This document shows positions 1 to 8,829 of a stretch of DNA of 64,000 nucleotides, in pieces. Every line of letters starts with the position of its first letter. The stretch's first letter is position 1. Made by a program: the position numbers and the translations under genes. Under the pieces are notes generated by a model, which had not been told where the DNA came from, did no database searches, and saw only the letters and a list, made by a program, of their open reading frames with translations. Origin of the DNA: CACIIZ01 sp045565285. Its GTDB lineage: Bacteria > Pseudomonadota > Alphaproteobacteria > Rhodobacterales > Rhodobacteraceae. The DNA lies in the NCBI GenBank assembly GCA_045565285.1, contig JBJLFR010000022.1, positions 1 through 64,000 on the forward strand, given 5' to 3'.

Positions 1-219
1 GCTTCAATAAATGACTTAATATCCGTAAAAAAAGCATTACCAAATACACCTGTTTTAGCTAATACTGGTGTTAAGCATAATACAATAACTCAAGTATTAA
101 CAACTGCTGATGGTTGTATTGTTGGGTCATCTTTAAAAGAGGATGGTGATACTTGGAAACCTGTTAATCCGAAACGTGCTATAGAATTTATGAATATAGT
201 AAATAAATTTAGAAGTTAA
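1..219 (+). CDS. BtpA/SgcQ family protein, C-terminal part only
   Basis: The open frame runs in from the left edge and gives 72 C-terminal residues ending FMNIVNKFRS. Phrases such as LANTGVKHNT, TADGCIVGSSLKEDG and WKPVNPKRAIEFM are typical of the end of the BtpA/SgcQ TIM-barrel family (PF03437), where a glycine-rich phosphate-site loop precedes the final helix. The family includes cyanobacterial BtpA (photosystem I biogenesis) and enterobacterial SgcQ from a putative sugar operon; its reaction is not firmly known. The stop codon overlaps the next start as TAATG, so the gene is translationally coupled to the M42 hydrolase. The SgcQ-type role is inferred from that neighbour and the sugar genes around it. 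Confidence 0.75.
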   Translation, partial: ASINDLISVKKALPNTPVLANTGVKHNTITQVLTTADGCIVGSSLKEDGDTWKPVNPKRAIEFMNIVNKFRS

Positions 220-1301
220 TGAAAAATAAAATATACAATAATTTAATTGAGTTAATGATGCTGCCAGGCTTATCTGGATATGAAAATAGAGTTTGCAACC
301 ATATTTCAAATAAGCTGAAAGAATTAGGATTATTTCCAAAAAAAGACGTAATGGGAAATTTGTGGGTAAGTTTCCCTGGGGAAGGACCTAACATTATGTT
401 ATTTACGCATATGGACCAAATTGGTTTCGTAGTTCGTAAAATTGAAAAAAACGGGTTTATAAGAATTGAAAGACTAGGAGGAGTACCAGAGAAAGCCCTT
501 GCTTCTCAAGCTGTTATATTCCCTCTAGAAAATGGTAGTGAAATTTTTGGAATTATAGCTAATAAAAGTCACCACGCCACCCAACAGGATGAAAAATATA
601 ATGTTGTGCCTTATAAAGATTTATACATTGATGTTGGTGTTGATACTTTTGAAGAAGTAATTAACCTAGGAATAAATATTGGTTCTCCTATTGTTTATAA
701 ACCAACAGTTGAGGAGTTAAGCAATGAAAGAATTGCTGGTACTAGCATTGATGACAGAGCAGGTTGTGCCATAGCAATAGAAATTGCAGAAAAGTTATCG
801 CTTAGAAAAAAAGGTCCGCCTATAAACTTAGTATTCAGTGTACAAGAAGAGTTTAATTTAAGGGGAGTAATACCTCTTGCCCAGCAATTATTGCCTGATA
901 TTGCTATTCAATTAGATTTAATTTTAGCAACTGATACCCCTGATATGAGAGATAGAGGGAATATAAGCTTAGGTAAAGGACCCGCAATTAGTTTATTTTC
1001 ATTTCATGGTAGAGGTACTTTAAATGGTGTAATCCCACACCCTGCACTTGTGAAACTTTTTGAAAAAACTGCACTTCAAAATAAAATTCCTCTTCAAAAA
1101 AGCGCTCATAGTGGCGCACTTACAGATCTATCTTACGTACAATTAGTTGGGAAGGGTGTTGCATGTATAGATGTAGGGTTTCCTCTGCGTTATTCTCATT
1201 CTTCACTTGAGATTTGCGATTTAAATGATTTAATCCAACTTACGAAATTGTTAGGAGAGGTTTTAGATAATATAGATGGCAAAATAGATTTAAATAGATA
1301 A
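219..1301 (+). CDS. M42 family metallo-aminopeptidase/hydrolase (FrvX/SgcX-like)
   Basis: The protein has 360 residues, the usual M42 length. Metal ligands expected for the family are visible: His64 in LFTHMDQIGF, Asp179 in SIDDRAG, the Glu210/Glu211 pair in VQEE, Asp239 in ATDTP and His327 in YSHSS. M42 enzymes are dinuclear, tetrahedral, cytosolic peptidases, but the FrvX and SgcX branches sit in sugar operons and their substrate there is unclear. The ATG overlaps the stop of the BtpA-like gene, so the two are co-translated. The pairing resembles sgcQ and sgcX of E. coli. A role on a sugar-peptide or glyco-conjugate is possible but unproven. It converges on the permease gene to its right. 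Confidence 0.85.
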   Translation: MKNKIYNNLIELMMLPGLSGYENRVCNHISNKLKELGLFPKKDVMGNLWVSFPGEGPNIMLFTHMDQIGFVVRKIEKNGFIRIERLGGVPEKALASQAVIFPLENGSEIFGIIANKSHHATQQDEKYNVVPYKDLYIDVGVDTFEEVINLGINIGSPIVYKPTVEELSNERIAGTSIDDRAGCAIAIEIAEKLSLRKKGPPINLVFSVQEEFNLRGVIPLAQQLLPDIAIQLDLILATDTPDMRDRGNISLGKGPAISLFSFHGRGTLNGVIPHPALVKLFEKTALQNKIPLQKSAHSGALTDLSYVQLVGKGVACIDVGFPLRYSHSSLEICDLNDLIQLTKLLGEVLDNIDGKIDLNR

Positions 1302-1323
1302 TTTTCTTAATTAAAGTACTAAT

Positions 1324-2242
1324 TTATTTGACAGCACCAGCAGCCATCCCTTTTATTATAAATTTTTCTAAAATTATTCCAATTATAACCAGTGGCAAGA
1401 TAGCAGCAAATGATAAAGCAGCCATTGACCACCAAGCAATGCCTTGAGAACCAGTTTGGCTAGCAACCATAACAGGTAAAGTTTTGGCATGGGAAGAGGT
1501 TAGTAGAGCCGCAAAAAAAATACTCATTCCAAGTTAATACTAGTGAAATTATAAAAGCAGCTATTATACCAGGTAGAGCAATTGGCAAAATAATTGTAAT
1601 AAAAGCCTTCCATAATGAAAGACCATCTACAAGAGCTGCTTCCTCTAATTCAACAGGTATTGATCCAAATTGATCACGCATAATCCATATAACTATTGGT
1701 AAAACTGTTAAAGTATAAAGAGCAATTAATCCTATTCTGGTGTCTAAAAGAGCTAACTCTTTATATAAAACCAAAAAAGGTAAAGCTAAGACAACAGGAG
1801 GTAAAATTAATTGAGATAAAAAGAAAAAAGAAATATCTGAGTTTCGCATGAACCCAAACCGATAACTAAACCTACTTAAACCATAAGCAGTACAACTCCC
1901 TAAAGCCACTGCAATTGTGGATGAACTAAAAGCAATAATTGTTGAATTCCAAAATCTTTTTAAAAATTCTTCACGAACAGTATTTTCAACAAATATAGTA
2001 TTTGGTGATAATCCCAAGGATTTGAGACCTAACCACTTAGGTGTAAAATCCCACCAAGGTACAATATTACCTTTCATAACGTCTGGAGCTGCTTTAAATG
2101 TTGTAGTTATCGTCCAATATATTGGGAATAAACAAATAAAAGCCCATATAATTAGTATCCCATATATTATTAATCTGTTAAACATCCAATTTGGTTTAAA
2201 AGATAAATCTTTAGCGGTATCATGGAAAATCTGTTTATTCAT
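1324..2242 (-). pseudogene. Carbohydrate ABC transporter permease (MalG type), frameshifted
   Basis: The first 240 or so residues carry the MalG/UgpE-type fold, including the EAA loop EAALVDGLSLWKAF followed by ILPIALPGI, which contacts the ATPase. The reading frame then shifts inside a run of eight A (eight T in the coding strand) at 1513-1520. With seven T the protein would read LTWNEYFFAALLTSSHAKTLPV and continue through the expected last two helices to GMAAGAVK at 1324. As written, the first frame instead runs into unrelated residues and stops near 1460. It lies 4 bp after the partner permease and belongs to the 1324-5063 operon. A homopolymer error or slippage-tolerant expression is as likely as true loss. 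Confidence 0.85.
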
Positions 2243-2245
2243 GCT

Positions 2246-3319
2246 TTAATACCTGGGTTTCATCCATTTATCAGCAATTTTGATCAAAATTGTCATTAAA
2301 ATTACTATTATGATTAAATAAAAAATAGCTAAAAAAGTTCCGTAACCTACATTCGAACGATCTCTGTATTCTCTAAATATAAAACTAGTCACACTATCAG
2401 TAGCTCCTCCAGGACCTCCTGAAGTGACATTGATTATAATATCTGCTAATTTCAGCTTAAAAATAATCCTAATTAAAATTGCAGTTATTGACACAGGTAA
2501 CATTAAAGGAAAAGTAATTTCCCAAAATTTTTTCCAAGGTGGAGCTCCATCAACGTCTGCTGCTTCATGCATCTCTTTTGGAATAGCCTGTAAACCTGCT
2601 AAAATCATTATCATCATTAAAGGTATAAAAGTCCATGCATCCATCATCATAATAACTGAGCGTGCCATTTCATGGCTTCCAAAAAAGGAGGGGTTTTCCC
2701 AACCTAACTCTCTAGCAAGACGAGAAATAGGGCCAAACCTCGCCTCAAGCATTGATTTTCCTATCATCCAACTAACTGCAACTGGGGACAGCATTAAAGG
2801 CATTAAAAAAGCTACACGAAAAAATTTACGAGCTTTTATTTGAGTGTTCAAAAGAAGTGCTAAACCAAAGGCAATGACATACTCTACTAGAATAGCAAGA
2901 GTATAATAGATCATATTTTTTAAGGCATTCCAATAGAATGGATCAGCCCACATTTGATAAACATTAGCAAGGCCATTGAACTGCCTCCCATCAGGAGAGG
3001 AAAGATTCCAACTTGAAAAAGCTATACCTAGTGCAAATATCAAGGGAAAAATAACAACAGAAATTACAAAAAGAACTGCGGGTAAAATAAATAGTCGTCT
3101 TTTACCTTGTTCACCATATAATATTACCTGCCCCAGACATAAACAAAATGCCCAAAGTAAATACGCATATAGTGTAGGGCGCCAATTTTCAAAACCAAAA
3201 GTTAAAAAATTTGTTTGATCAAGGGATTGTAATAAAACAGTTAATATCAGGAATATCGCTGAGCCCCAAATAATAAAACGACCAAAATTTCTTCTCCCAA
3301 GAGATATTTGGTCTGACAT
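2246..3319 (-). CDS. Carbohydrate ABC transporter permease (MalF type)
   Basis: This is an inner-membrane permease of the MalF/UgpA class with the conserved EAA loop EAADVDGAPPWKKFW and a following TFPLMLPVS. The open frame extends to 3409, but I place the start at 3319 (MSDQISLGRR), because the upstream codons overlap a strong stem-loop at 3382-3407 and look non-coding. Two extra hydrophobic segments precede the six-helix core, which makes it longer than many MalF-type partners outside the enterics. It sits between the binding protein and the second permease. Substrate cannot be read from the sequence; the island context suggests a sugar or sugar derivative. Confidence 0.85.
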   Translation of the reverse strand: MSDQISLGRRNFGRFIIWGSAIFLILTVLLQSLDQTNFLTFGFENWRPTLYAYLLWAFCLCLGQVILYGEQGKRRLFILPAVLFVISVVIFPLIFALGIAFSSWNLSSPDGRQFNGLANVYQMWADPFYWNALKNMIYYTLAILVEYVIAFGLALLLNTQIKARKFFRVAFLMPLMLSPVAVSWMIGKSMLEARFGPISRLARELGWENPSFFGSHEMARSVIMMMDAWTFIPLMMIMILAGLQAIPKEMHEAADVDGAPPWKKFWEITFPLMLPVSITAILIRIIFKLKLADIIINVTSGGPGGATDSVTSFIFREYRDRSNVGYGTFLAIFYLIIIVILMTILIKIADKWMKPRY

Positions 3320-3381
3320 AACAATGTGGAGGTAATTACCTTCAGATGAGCTCAAAGATGACTTTTCCTTATAAAAAATAA

Positions 3382-3407
3382 GGACCGGTATGTTTCCATA
3401 CCGATCC
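3382..3407 (-). repeat. Intercistronic stem-loop after binding-protein gene
   Basis: The arms 3382-3392 and 3397-3407 pair over 11 bp. On the transcribed (minus) strand the single mismatch becomes a U-G pair and the loop reads GAAA, a GNRA-type tetraloop. It lies about 20 nt after the stop of the binding-protein gene and before the permease start. There is no T-run after it in the minus direction, so it is more likely an mRNA-stabilising or partial-termination element than a full terminator. Similar hairpins follow the other three binding-protein genes in this window. Confidence 0.7.
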
Positions 3408-3428
3408 AACTAGTTATATTGGTCAAAT

Positions 3429-5063
3429 TTAGAGACCCATTGAAGCTTTATAAAGCTTAATTTGACTTTCTCGACCAATTGAGTCTGTAATTTTTTCCCA
3501 TGCTGCAGCAATAGCATCTGCAGTTTCCTGAGCTGAACTATATTGGCCAGCAAAGCCCTTTGCTAACTCATCCTCAGCTACAGAATAATACTGAAAAATT
3601 CCAGGTATTCTAGGTTCATTTAGAGAATTTGGATGATTATATGTATCAAGATTTGATCCAAGATAATCTTCTATAAATGCTCGGTCATATCCGGCAGCTT
3701 CCCACTCATCATAAACAAAGTGTGAATTTCTGTATGGCTGAAAACCAGACGGATAGGCTGATGTCCATAAAGAAATATCTTTTCCTCCAATATGAGCAGC
3801 AGCAGACCATGCGGCTTTACGCTTTTTGCTATCACCTTCTACCCGGTTAGTTACGTAAACACCCCATCCAAGATAAGCATTGTTCGGAGCTTCATTATAG
3901 TTATTTTCCCATGCACCTTTTTTAGAGTTATAGACCTTATCCGATCCAGGTATCATACTAAAACCAACTACATCGCCGATTACAGATGAATCATTGGTTC
4001 TAGCATTAGACCCAATGTCACCCCACCAAGTAAGCATAGAACCTGTTCCAGCTAAAAACTGTTGGAAACCAGTAGTACCTGGGTCCGCATTTATTTGATC
4101 CGCAGGGTAAGCTCCATCAATCTTTATAAGATCCATAACATCTTGTATTGCTTGCACCCAACCTGGGTTGTTGATCCTAGGCTTCATAGTATCTATATCA
4201 AATAAGAATGCAGGATCATCTGGGTGTTTTACATATGGACCAGCTCTATCAGTAAGAAAGTACATACCAAAACCGCCCCAACCCTTTAATGGATCTAAAA
4301 ATCCATGTGCCGGAAGCCCAGTTAAAGGATCAGTTTTTCCTACAACATCTTTTGATATTTGATTTACTTCTTGCCAGGTTTTAGGAGGATTTGCTCTTCC
4401 TGTTATTGATCCAGACCCGAAATAATCAGTTCTATAACAAAATGTATGACAATCACCATCAATGTTGATTCGATATGCTTTACCATCCCATGTTCCTACA
4501 GGAGGTTGTAAGTAACCAACCAAATCATCATAATCAATCTGGTCTTTTACCCAATCTGGCATTTCATTCAAAAGCCCCTGTCCAGCTGTATCGCCTTCAA
4601 ACGGTGCCCCCATTTCAATAATATCAAAATCAACAGTTTTGGTAGCAATTGATTGCTGTAATCTAGGATTATAATCAGCTTGTGCTAAATCTATCCAGTT
4701 AATCTTAGCACCTGTATAAGCTTCCCAAGGTTTTAAAAATCCTCTAAATAAAAAATTATGTAGGTTTTGATTGTTCAAACCCATAAAAGTGAGCTCTACT
4801 CCTTTAAACTCACCTGGTTTTACACGATCTTTTACAGGACCTAAACACATTTCTCCAACTTTTTGCCACTCAGCATCACCTGGAGATCCCATTCCAACAC
4901 CAGGAATTTTCATAATAGCAGCACGTAATGCAGAATGGCCATCTGCTAGTGCTGGTACGGCGCCTCCCATAGCTGCCAAAGCAGCGGTACTGGCAGCACC
5001 TTTAAGCATAGTTCTTCTTGTTAATCCGTTTCGAACTATGTGATTATAAAGTTCTACTTTCAT
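3429..5063 (-). CDS. ABC transporter extracellular sugar-binding protein with Tat signal
   Basis: This is a 544-residue solute-binding protein. The N-terminus has a twin-arginine motif (LTRRTMLKG) followed by an Ala-rich hydrophobic stretch ending VPALADG, so it is probably exported folded through Tat. The body has the look of large cluster-B sugar-binding proteins (for example GTGSMLTWWGDIG and TSAYPSGFQPYRNS) and is longer than the usual 400-450. It heads the minus-strand operon with the two permeases; the ATPase starts divergently at 5245. A GGGAG ribosome site lies just upstream and a 14-bp inverted repeat sits in the leader. The ligand cannot be deduced. Confidence 0.9.
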   Translation of the reverse strand: MKVELYNHIVRNGLTRRTMLKGAASTAALAAMGGAVPALADGHSALRAAIMKIPGVGMGSPGDAEWQKVGEMCLGPVKDRVKPGEFKGVELTFMGLNNQNLHNFLFRGFLKPWEAYTGAKINWIDLAQADYNPRLQQSIATKTVDFDIIEMGAPFEGDTAGQGLLNEMPDWVKDQIDYDDLVGYLQPPVGTWDGKAYRINIDGDCHTFCYRTDYFGSGSITGRANPPKTWQEVNQISKDVVGKTDPLTGLPAHGFLDPLKGWGGFGMYFLTDRAGPYVKHPDDPAFLFDIDTMKPRINNPGWVQAIQDVMDLIKIDGAYPADQINADPGTTGFQQFLAGTGSMLTWWGDIGSNARTNDSSVIGDVVGFSMIPGSDKVYNSKKGAWENNYNEAPNNAYLGWGVYVTNRVEGDSKKRKAAWSAAAHIGGKDISLWTSAYPSGFQPYRNSHFVYDEWEAAGYDRAFIEDYLGSNLDTYNHPNSLNEPRIPGIFQYYSVAEDELAKGFAGQYSSAQETADAIAAAWEKITDSIGRESQIKLYKASMGL

Positions 5064-5244
5064 ACAGTTTTTCTCCCAAATTATGTTAAATCAGGAAATT
5101 AAAGGAATATTTAATTTCCTGATGATACCTTAATAGTAAAATAATTTCAGTGTAGCTCTATTTTGTCAAGCTTATCAATAAATAGAATTTTCCTATATAG
5201 ACAGTATTGATTAGTTAGGTTATTTTTTACTAGGAGAATTTATT
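5064..5244. promoter_or_regulatory. Divergent promoter region of the first sugar importer
   Basis: This 181-bp gap separates the minus-strand binding-protein operon from the plus-strand ATPase operon and must hold both promoters. For the plus strand a possible -35 TTATCA (5172-5177) and -10 TATATA (5194-5199) are spaced by 16 bp, ahead of a TAGGAG ribosome site. These matches are weak and by eye only. A large inverted repeat (5090-5123) lies on the binding-protein side. No regulator gene is present nearby. Confidence 0.4.
5090..5123. repeat. Perfect 14-bp inverted repeat in the binding-protein leader
   Basis: ATCAGGAAATTAAA at 5090-5103 is repeated in inverted order at 5110-5123, with a 6-nt loop. 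It lies 27 bp upstream of the binding-protein start. In the minus-strand transcript it would form a long 5' UTR hairpin just before the ribosome site. It could stabilise the mRNA, act as an operator for a dimeric repressor, or insulate the divergent units. The sequence alone does not decide. Confidence 0.7.
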
Positions 5245-6309
5245 ATGGCAGAAGTAAAAATACGCAACCTTTTTAAATCCTATGGTAATACAGAAGTAAT
5301 CCATGGTTTAGATGTAGATATTGAAGATGGTGAGTTTGTTGTTCTAGTAGGACCTTCTGGGTGTGGTAAATCAACTCTCTTGAGGATGATTGCTGGTTTA
5401 GAAGGGATTTCCTCAGGAGACATAATGATTGGTAAAAGTATAGTAAATAATCTACCACCTTCTCAAAGAGACATAGCAATGGTATTTCAAAATTATGCTC
5501 TTTATCCTCATAAAACTGTAAATGATAACATGGCTTTTTCTCTTAAAATGAAAGGTTTGAGTAAAAATGATATCTCTAATAGAGTAAATCAAGCCGCAGA
5601 AATATTAGGTTTGACCCCCTATCTCAAAAGATATCCACGTGCTTTATCTGGTGGCCAAAGACAAAGGGTAGCTATGGGTCGTGCTATTGTACGTGACCCT
5701 CAAGTTTTTTTATTTGACGAACCACTATCTAATCTGGATGCAAAATTGCGTGTACAGATGCGTGCAGAAATTAGAGAATTACAACAGAGACTGAACTCTA
5801 CTACAGTTTATGTTACCCATGATCAGATAGAAGCTATGACAATGGCAGATAAAATTGTAGTTATGAAAGATGGTCATATCGAACAAACCGGAAGTCCTTT
5901 GGAAGTTTATGACAAACCCGCTAATACTTTCGTAGCAAGTTTTATTGGATCACCTGCAATGAATATGATTGAAGGGACTGTGGAAATAAAAAATAGTAGT
6001 TATAAGTTACAAGTTGCTGGTACAAAAATTAATTTACCAAATGTTAAAGAATTAGAAAATGGCCAAAAAATAATCATTGGCATAAGACCAGAATATCTAT
6101 TTCCTTCTAACAATGGAATTCCTGCGAAAATTGCAGTTGTTGAACCAACTGGTTCTGAAACACACCTTTTGCTTCGTGCAAACGATCAAGATTTAACATG
6201 CGTCATTAGAGAAAGAGAAAACTACATTCCTGGGCAAGAAGTTAAACTAACCACTGATCAAAATTCAATTCATATTTTTAATTATGAAAATAAGTTACGT
6301 ATATACTAA
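5245..6309 (+). CDS. Sugar ABC transporter ATP-binding protein (MsmK/UgpC type)
   Basis: The 354-residue protein has the full import ATPase set: Walker A GPSGCGKST (36-44), Q-loop in FQNYALYPHKT, signature LSGGQRQRVAMGR (134 on), Walker B FLFDEPLSNLDAKL and the H-loop YVTHDQIEAMTMAD. About 110 C-terminal residues form the regulatory TOBE/MOI domain typical of CUT1 ATPases (IGIRPEYL is characteristic). It energises the MalFG-type permeases encoded on the other strand. TAGGAG precedes the ATG at a good distance. It leads a plus-strand operon with a mutarotase, a PfkB kinase and an oxidoreductase. Confidence 0.92.
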   Translation: MAEVKIRNLFKSYGNTEVIHGLDVDIEDGEFVVLVGPSGCGKSTLLRMIAGLEGISSGDIMIGKSIVNNLPPSQRDIAMVFQNYALYPHKTVNDNMAFSLKMKGLSKNDISNRVNQAAEILGLTPYLKRYPRALSGGQRQRVAMGRAIVRDPQVFLFDEPLSNLDAKLRVQMRAEIRELQQRLNSTTVYVTHDQIEAMTMADKIVVMKDGHIEQTGSPLEVYDKPANTFVASFIGSPAMNMIEGTVEIKNSSYKLQVAGTKINLPNVKELENGQKIIIGIRPEYLFPSNNGIPAKIAVVEPTGSETHLLLRANDQDLTCVIRERENYIPGQEVKLTTDQNSIHIFNYENKLRIY

Positions 6310-6344
6310 TATAAATAAATTTTAGTTTGGAAGGATAATTTAAT

Positions 6345-6794
6345 ATGTTAAAAGGGATAAATAGTCTTTTAAATGCTGATGTTCTTTATACGCTAAGAGC
6401 AATGGGACATGGTGATGATTTAATTATTGCTGATACCAATTTCCCATCTGATAGTATTGCAAGAGAAACCGTGTTGGGTGATCTTTTAAGAATAGACGCA
6501 CCTGCTGCTGAAGTTGTTAAAGCTGTTTTATCAGTTTACCCTTTAGATACTTTTGTTGATGATGCTGCTGGTAGAATGGAAGTAGTAGGAGAGCCTAATT
6601 CAATTCTTCCAGTTATGAGTGAGGTACAGTCAGAAGTAAGTAGAGCAGATGGACCAAACCCAATGATATCAATTGAACGCTATGCATTTTATGAAAGAGC
6701 AAAAAAAGCATACGCTGTTATACAAACTGGTGAGCGTCGTTTTTATGGATGCTTTGCTTTCCGAAAAGGGGTAATTGGTCCGGAGGAAAATTAA
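6345..6794 (+). CDS. FucU/RbsD family sugar mutarotase
   Basis: This is a 149-residue cytosolic protein of the RbsD/FucU family, which interconverts anomers of sugars such as fucose and ribose. The N-terminal AMGHGDDLIIADTNFP contains the conserved His of the active site. The C-terminal FYERAKKAYAVIQTGERRFYGCFAFRKG matches the family ending and is closer to FucU than to RbsD. It follows the ATPase and precedes a PfkB kinase by 3 bp, so it probably prepares the imported sugar for phosphorylation. A second copy of the family lies at 16105-16527. Confidence 0.88.
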   Translation: MLKGINSLLNADVLYTLRAMGHGDDLIIADTNFPSDSIARETVLGDLLRIDAPAAEVVKAVLSVYPLDTFVDDAAGRMEVVGEPNSILPVMSEVQSEVSRADGPNPMISIERYAFYERAKKAYAVIQTGERRFYGCFAFRKGVIGPEEN

Positions 6795-6797
6795 TAA

Positions 6798-7700
6798 ATG
6801 GGTCATGTAGTAATTCTAGGCGTTTTTGTAGCGGATACAGCTTATCGTGCTGATAGAATGCCTGTTATGGGTGAGACAGTTTTGGGGAATTCATTCTCCT
6901 TAGGACCTGGAGGTAAGGGCTCTAACCAAGCTGTAGCAGCCGGCAGATTAGGTGTCAAAGTTTCTATGATAAGCCGTTTAGGGAAGGATGACTTTGGTCA
7001 AATGGCAATCGACACTTGGAAATCATCAGGAGTCACTCCTTATATTGAAGAAGATCTTAGTAGTTATACAGGGGCAGCTTATATTTTTATTGAAGAAAAT
7101 TCAGGGGATAATGCAATAATTATTTCACCTGGTGCAGCTGCAAACATAAGCCCAAAAGATCTAGAAAAAAGAAAAGATCTAATTGCTAATTCAGATGTTT
7201 TCATAACTCAACTTGAACAACCATTAGAAGCTGCCAAAAAAGGTTTAGAAATAGCTAAATCTGCAAATGTAAAAACTATTTTAAACCCTGCTCCAGCTAC
7301 AAAATTACCTGATGGATTTTTAGCATTATGTGATTTTATAACTCCTAATGAAACAGAAACAGAAACTCTTACTGGAGTAAAAGTTTCAACATTAGATGAT
7401 GCAAAAATAGCGTGTGAAAAATTTAAAGAAATGGGCGTTGAAACTCCTATAATTACACTGGGAGAGAAAGGTGCTTATTTGCATGAACATGGACTTATAC
7501 AAAGCTACAAAGTTGGACAAGTTTTAGAAACAACTGGAGCGGGCGATGCATTTAATGGAGGTTTTGCTGCCGCTTTATCTGAGGGCAGAAGTACATTAGA
7601 ATCAATTAATTTTGGTTGTGCAACTGCAGGTATTTCAGTAACAAGAGCTGGAACAGCTCCCTCTATGCCAACAAGAGATGAAGTAGAGAAAATTTTATAA
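6798..7700 (+). CDS. PfkB family sugar kinase, ribokinase-like
   Basis: The 300-residue protein shows both PfkB signatures: GPGGKGSNQAVAAGRLG near residue 36 and TTGAGDAFNGGFAAAL near residue 245, where the Asp is the catalytic base. NPAPATKLP and TPNETETETLTG are typical of ribokinases. It would phosphorylate the sugar delivered by the importer, using ATP. It starts 3 bp after the FucU-like gene. The true sugar could be ribose or another pentose or hexose; the sequence supports the ribokinase branch but not the substrate. Confidence 0.85.
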   Translation: MGHVVILGVFVADTAYRADRMPVMGETVLGNSFSLGPGGKGSNQAVAAGRLGVKVSMISRLGKDDFGQMAIDTWKSSGVTPYIEEDLSSYTGAAYIFIEENSGDNAIIISPGAAANISPKDLEKRKDLIANSDVFITQLEQPLEAAKKGLEIAKSANVKTILNPAPATKLPDGFLALCDFITPNETETETLTGVKVSTLDDAKIACEKFKEMGVETPIITLGEKGAYLHEHGLIQSYKVGQVLETTGAGDAFNGGFAAALSEGRSTLESINFGCATAGISVTRAGTAPSMPTRDEVEKIL

Positions 7701-7753
7701 ATTAAGTTTAAAATAATTTAAATTGATTAATATCTTGAAAATTAAAGCGTAAA

Positions 7754-8809
7754 ATGATCAATCTAAATCAAGAATGGGGAAGACCAAAAAAGCATAGTCC
7801 GATTGTCATTTTTGGAGCTGGATCAATTGTGAATGATGCACATTTACCAGCCTATAAACAAGCAGGTTTTAAAGTTCAGGGTATTTATGATCCAGATATT
7901 AAAAAGGCAAAAAAATTAGCAAGTAAATTTAATGTCAGTATTTTCAACACTGTAGAAGAAGCATCTAACCAGCAAAATGTAATATTTGATTTAGCTACTC
8001 CACCCCAGGCTCATGCAAGCATTCTAGAAATATTACCAGAAAATTCTGGTGTTTTAATTCAAAAACCTATGGGTAGTAATCTGCATGAAGCCACTAAAAT
8101 ATTAGAAATTTGTAATGCTAGATCACTAAAGGCTGCATTAAATTTTCAACTTAGATTTGCTCCAATGATGATAGCTTTAAAAGATGCTATCAGCTCAGGT
8201 TTATTAGGTGAAATTGTAGATTTTGATGCTTGGCTAGCGTTAGATACTCCGTGGTCATTATGGAAGTTTTTAGAAAATTTACCAAGAGTTGAAATCCTTT
8301 TGCACTCAATTCACTATTTCGATTTTATAAGATCCATACTAGGTAACCCAAATGGTGTAAAAGCAAAAACACTTGGTTTCCCTGGGAAAAAAACTTCAAA
8401 TACTAGAACTACAGCTATATTAGATTATGGAAGTGATATAAGATGTGCTCTAACCATAAATCATAATCATAATTTTGGTAGAAAATTTCAAGCTTGTGAA
8501 TTCCGAATTTGTGGGACGAAAGGTGCAGCTTATGTTCAACTTGGGGTAAATCTTAATTATCCAAAAGGAGCACCTGATATATTAGAAATAAACTTAGGAA
8601 AAGAATGGGTTAATATTCCTTTAATAGGATCTTGGTTTATTGAAAGTTTTGGAAATAGAATGTCTCAATTGCAGCGATATATAAGTGGTGAAGAAAGTGA
8701 ACTCATTGCATCAGTAAAGGATTCTTGGAATACAATGGCTCTAGTTGAAGCAGCATATAAGAACAGTGAAGATCCAGGGACATTAATTCCAAAATATATT
8801 AGTAGATAA
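7754..8809 (+). CDS. Gfo/Idh/MocA family oxidoreductase
   Basis: The 351-residue protein has an N-terminal Rossmann fold with a variant dinucleotide motif, FGAGSIVNDAHLPAYKQAGF, and the family phrase IQKPMGSNLHEA, containing the conserved Lys of the EKP position. The C-terminal part fits the family's beta-sheet domain. Such enzymes oxidise or reduce sugars and inositols with NAD(P). It is the last gene of the plus-strand operon and should act on the imported or phosphorylated sugar. It converges on the lipoyl gene with only 16 bp between the stops. Confidence 0.82.
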   Translation: MINLNQEWGRPKKHSPIVIFGAGSIVNDAHLPAYKQAGFKVQGIYDPDIKKAKKLASKFNVSIFNTVEEASNQQNVIFDLATPPQAHASILEILPENSGVLIQKPMGSNLHEATKILEICNARSLKAALNFQLRFAPMMIALKDAISSGLLGEIVDFDAWLALDTPWSLWKFLENLPRVEILLHSIHYFDFIRSILGNPNGVKAKTLGFPGKKTSNTRTTAILDYGSDIRCALTINHNHNFGRKFQACEFRICGTKGAAYVQLGVNLNYPKGAPDILEINLGKEWVNIPLIGSWFIESFGNRMSQLQRYISGEESELIASVKDSWNTMALVEAAYKNSEDPGTLIPKYISR

Positions 8810-8829
8810 TTTTTTTGATAAAAAATTAT
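8806..8829. terminator. Bidirectional terminator between convergent genes
   Basis: A 10-bp stem (8806-8815 with 8820-8829) closes on a TGAT loop and overlaps both stop codons. It consists only of A-T pairs, but each transcript gets a run of U at the end of the stem. Its position between two converging operons suits a shared terminator. Confidence 0.45.
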
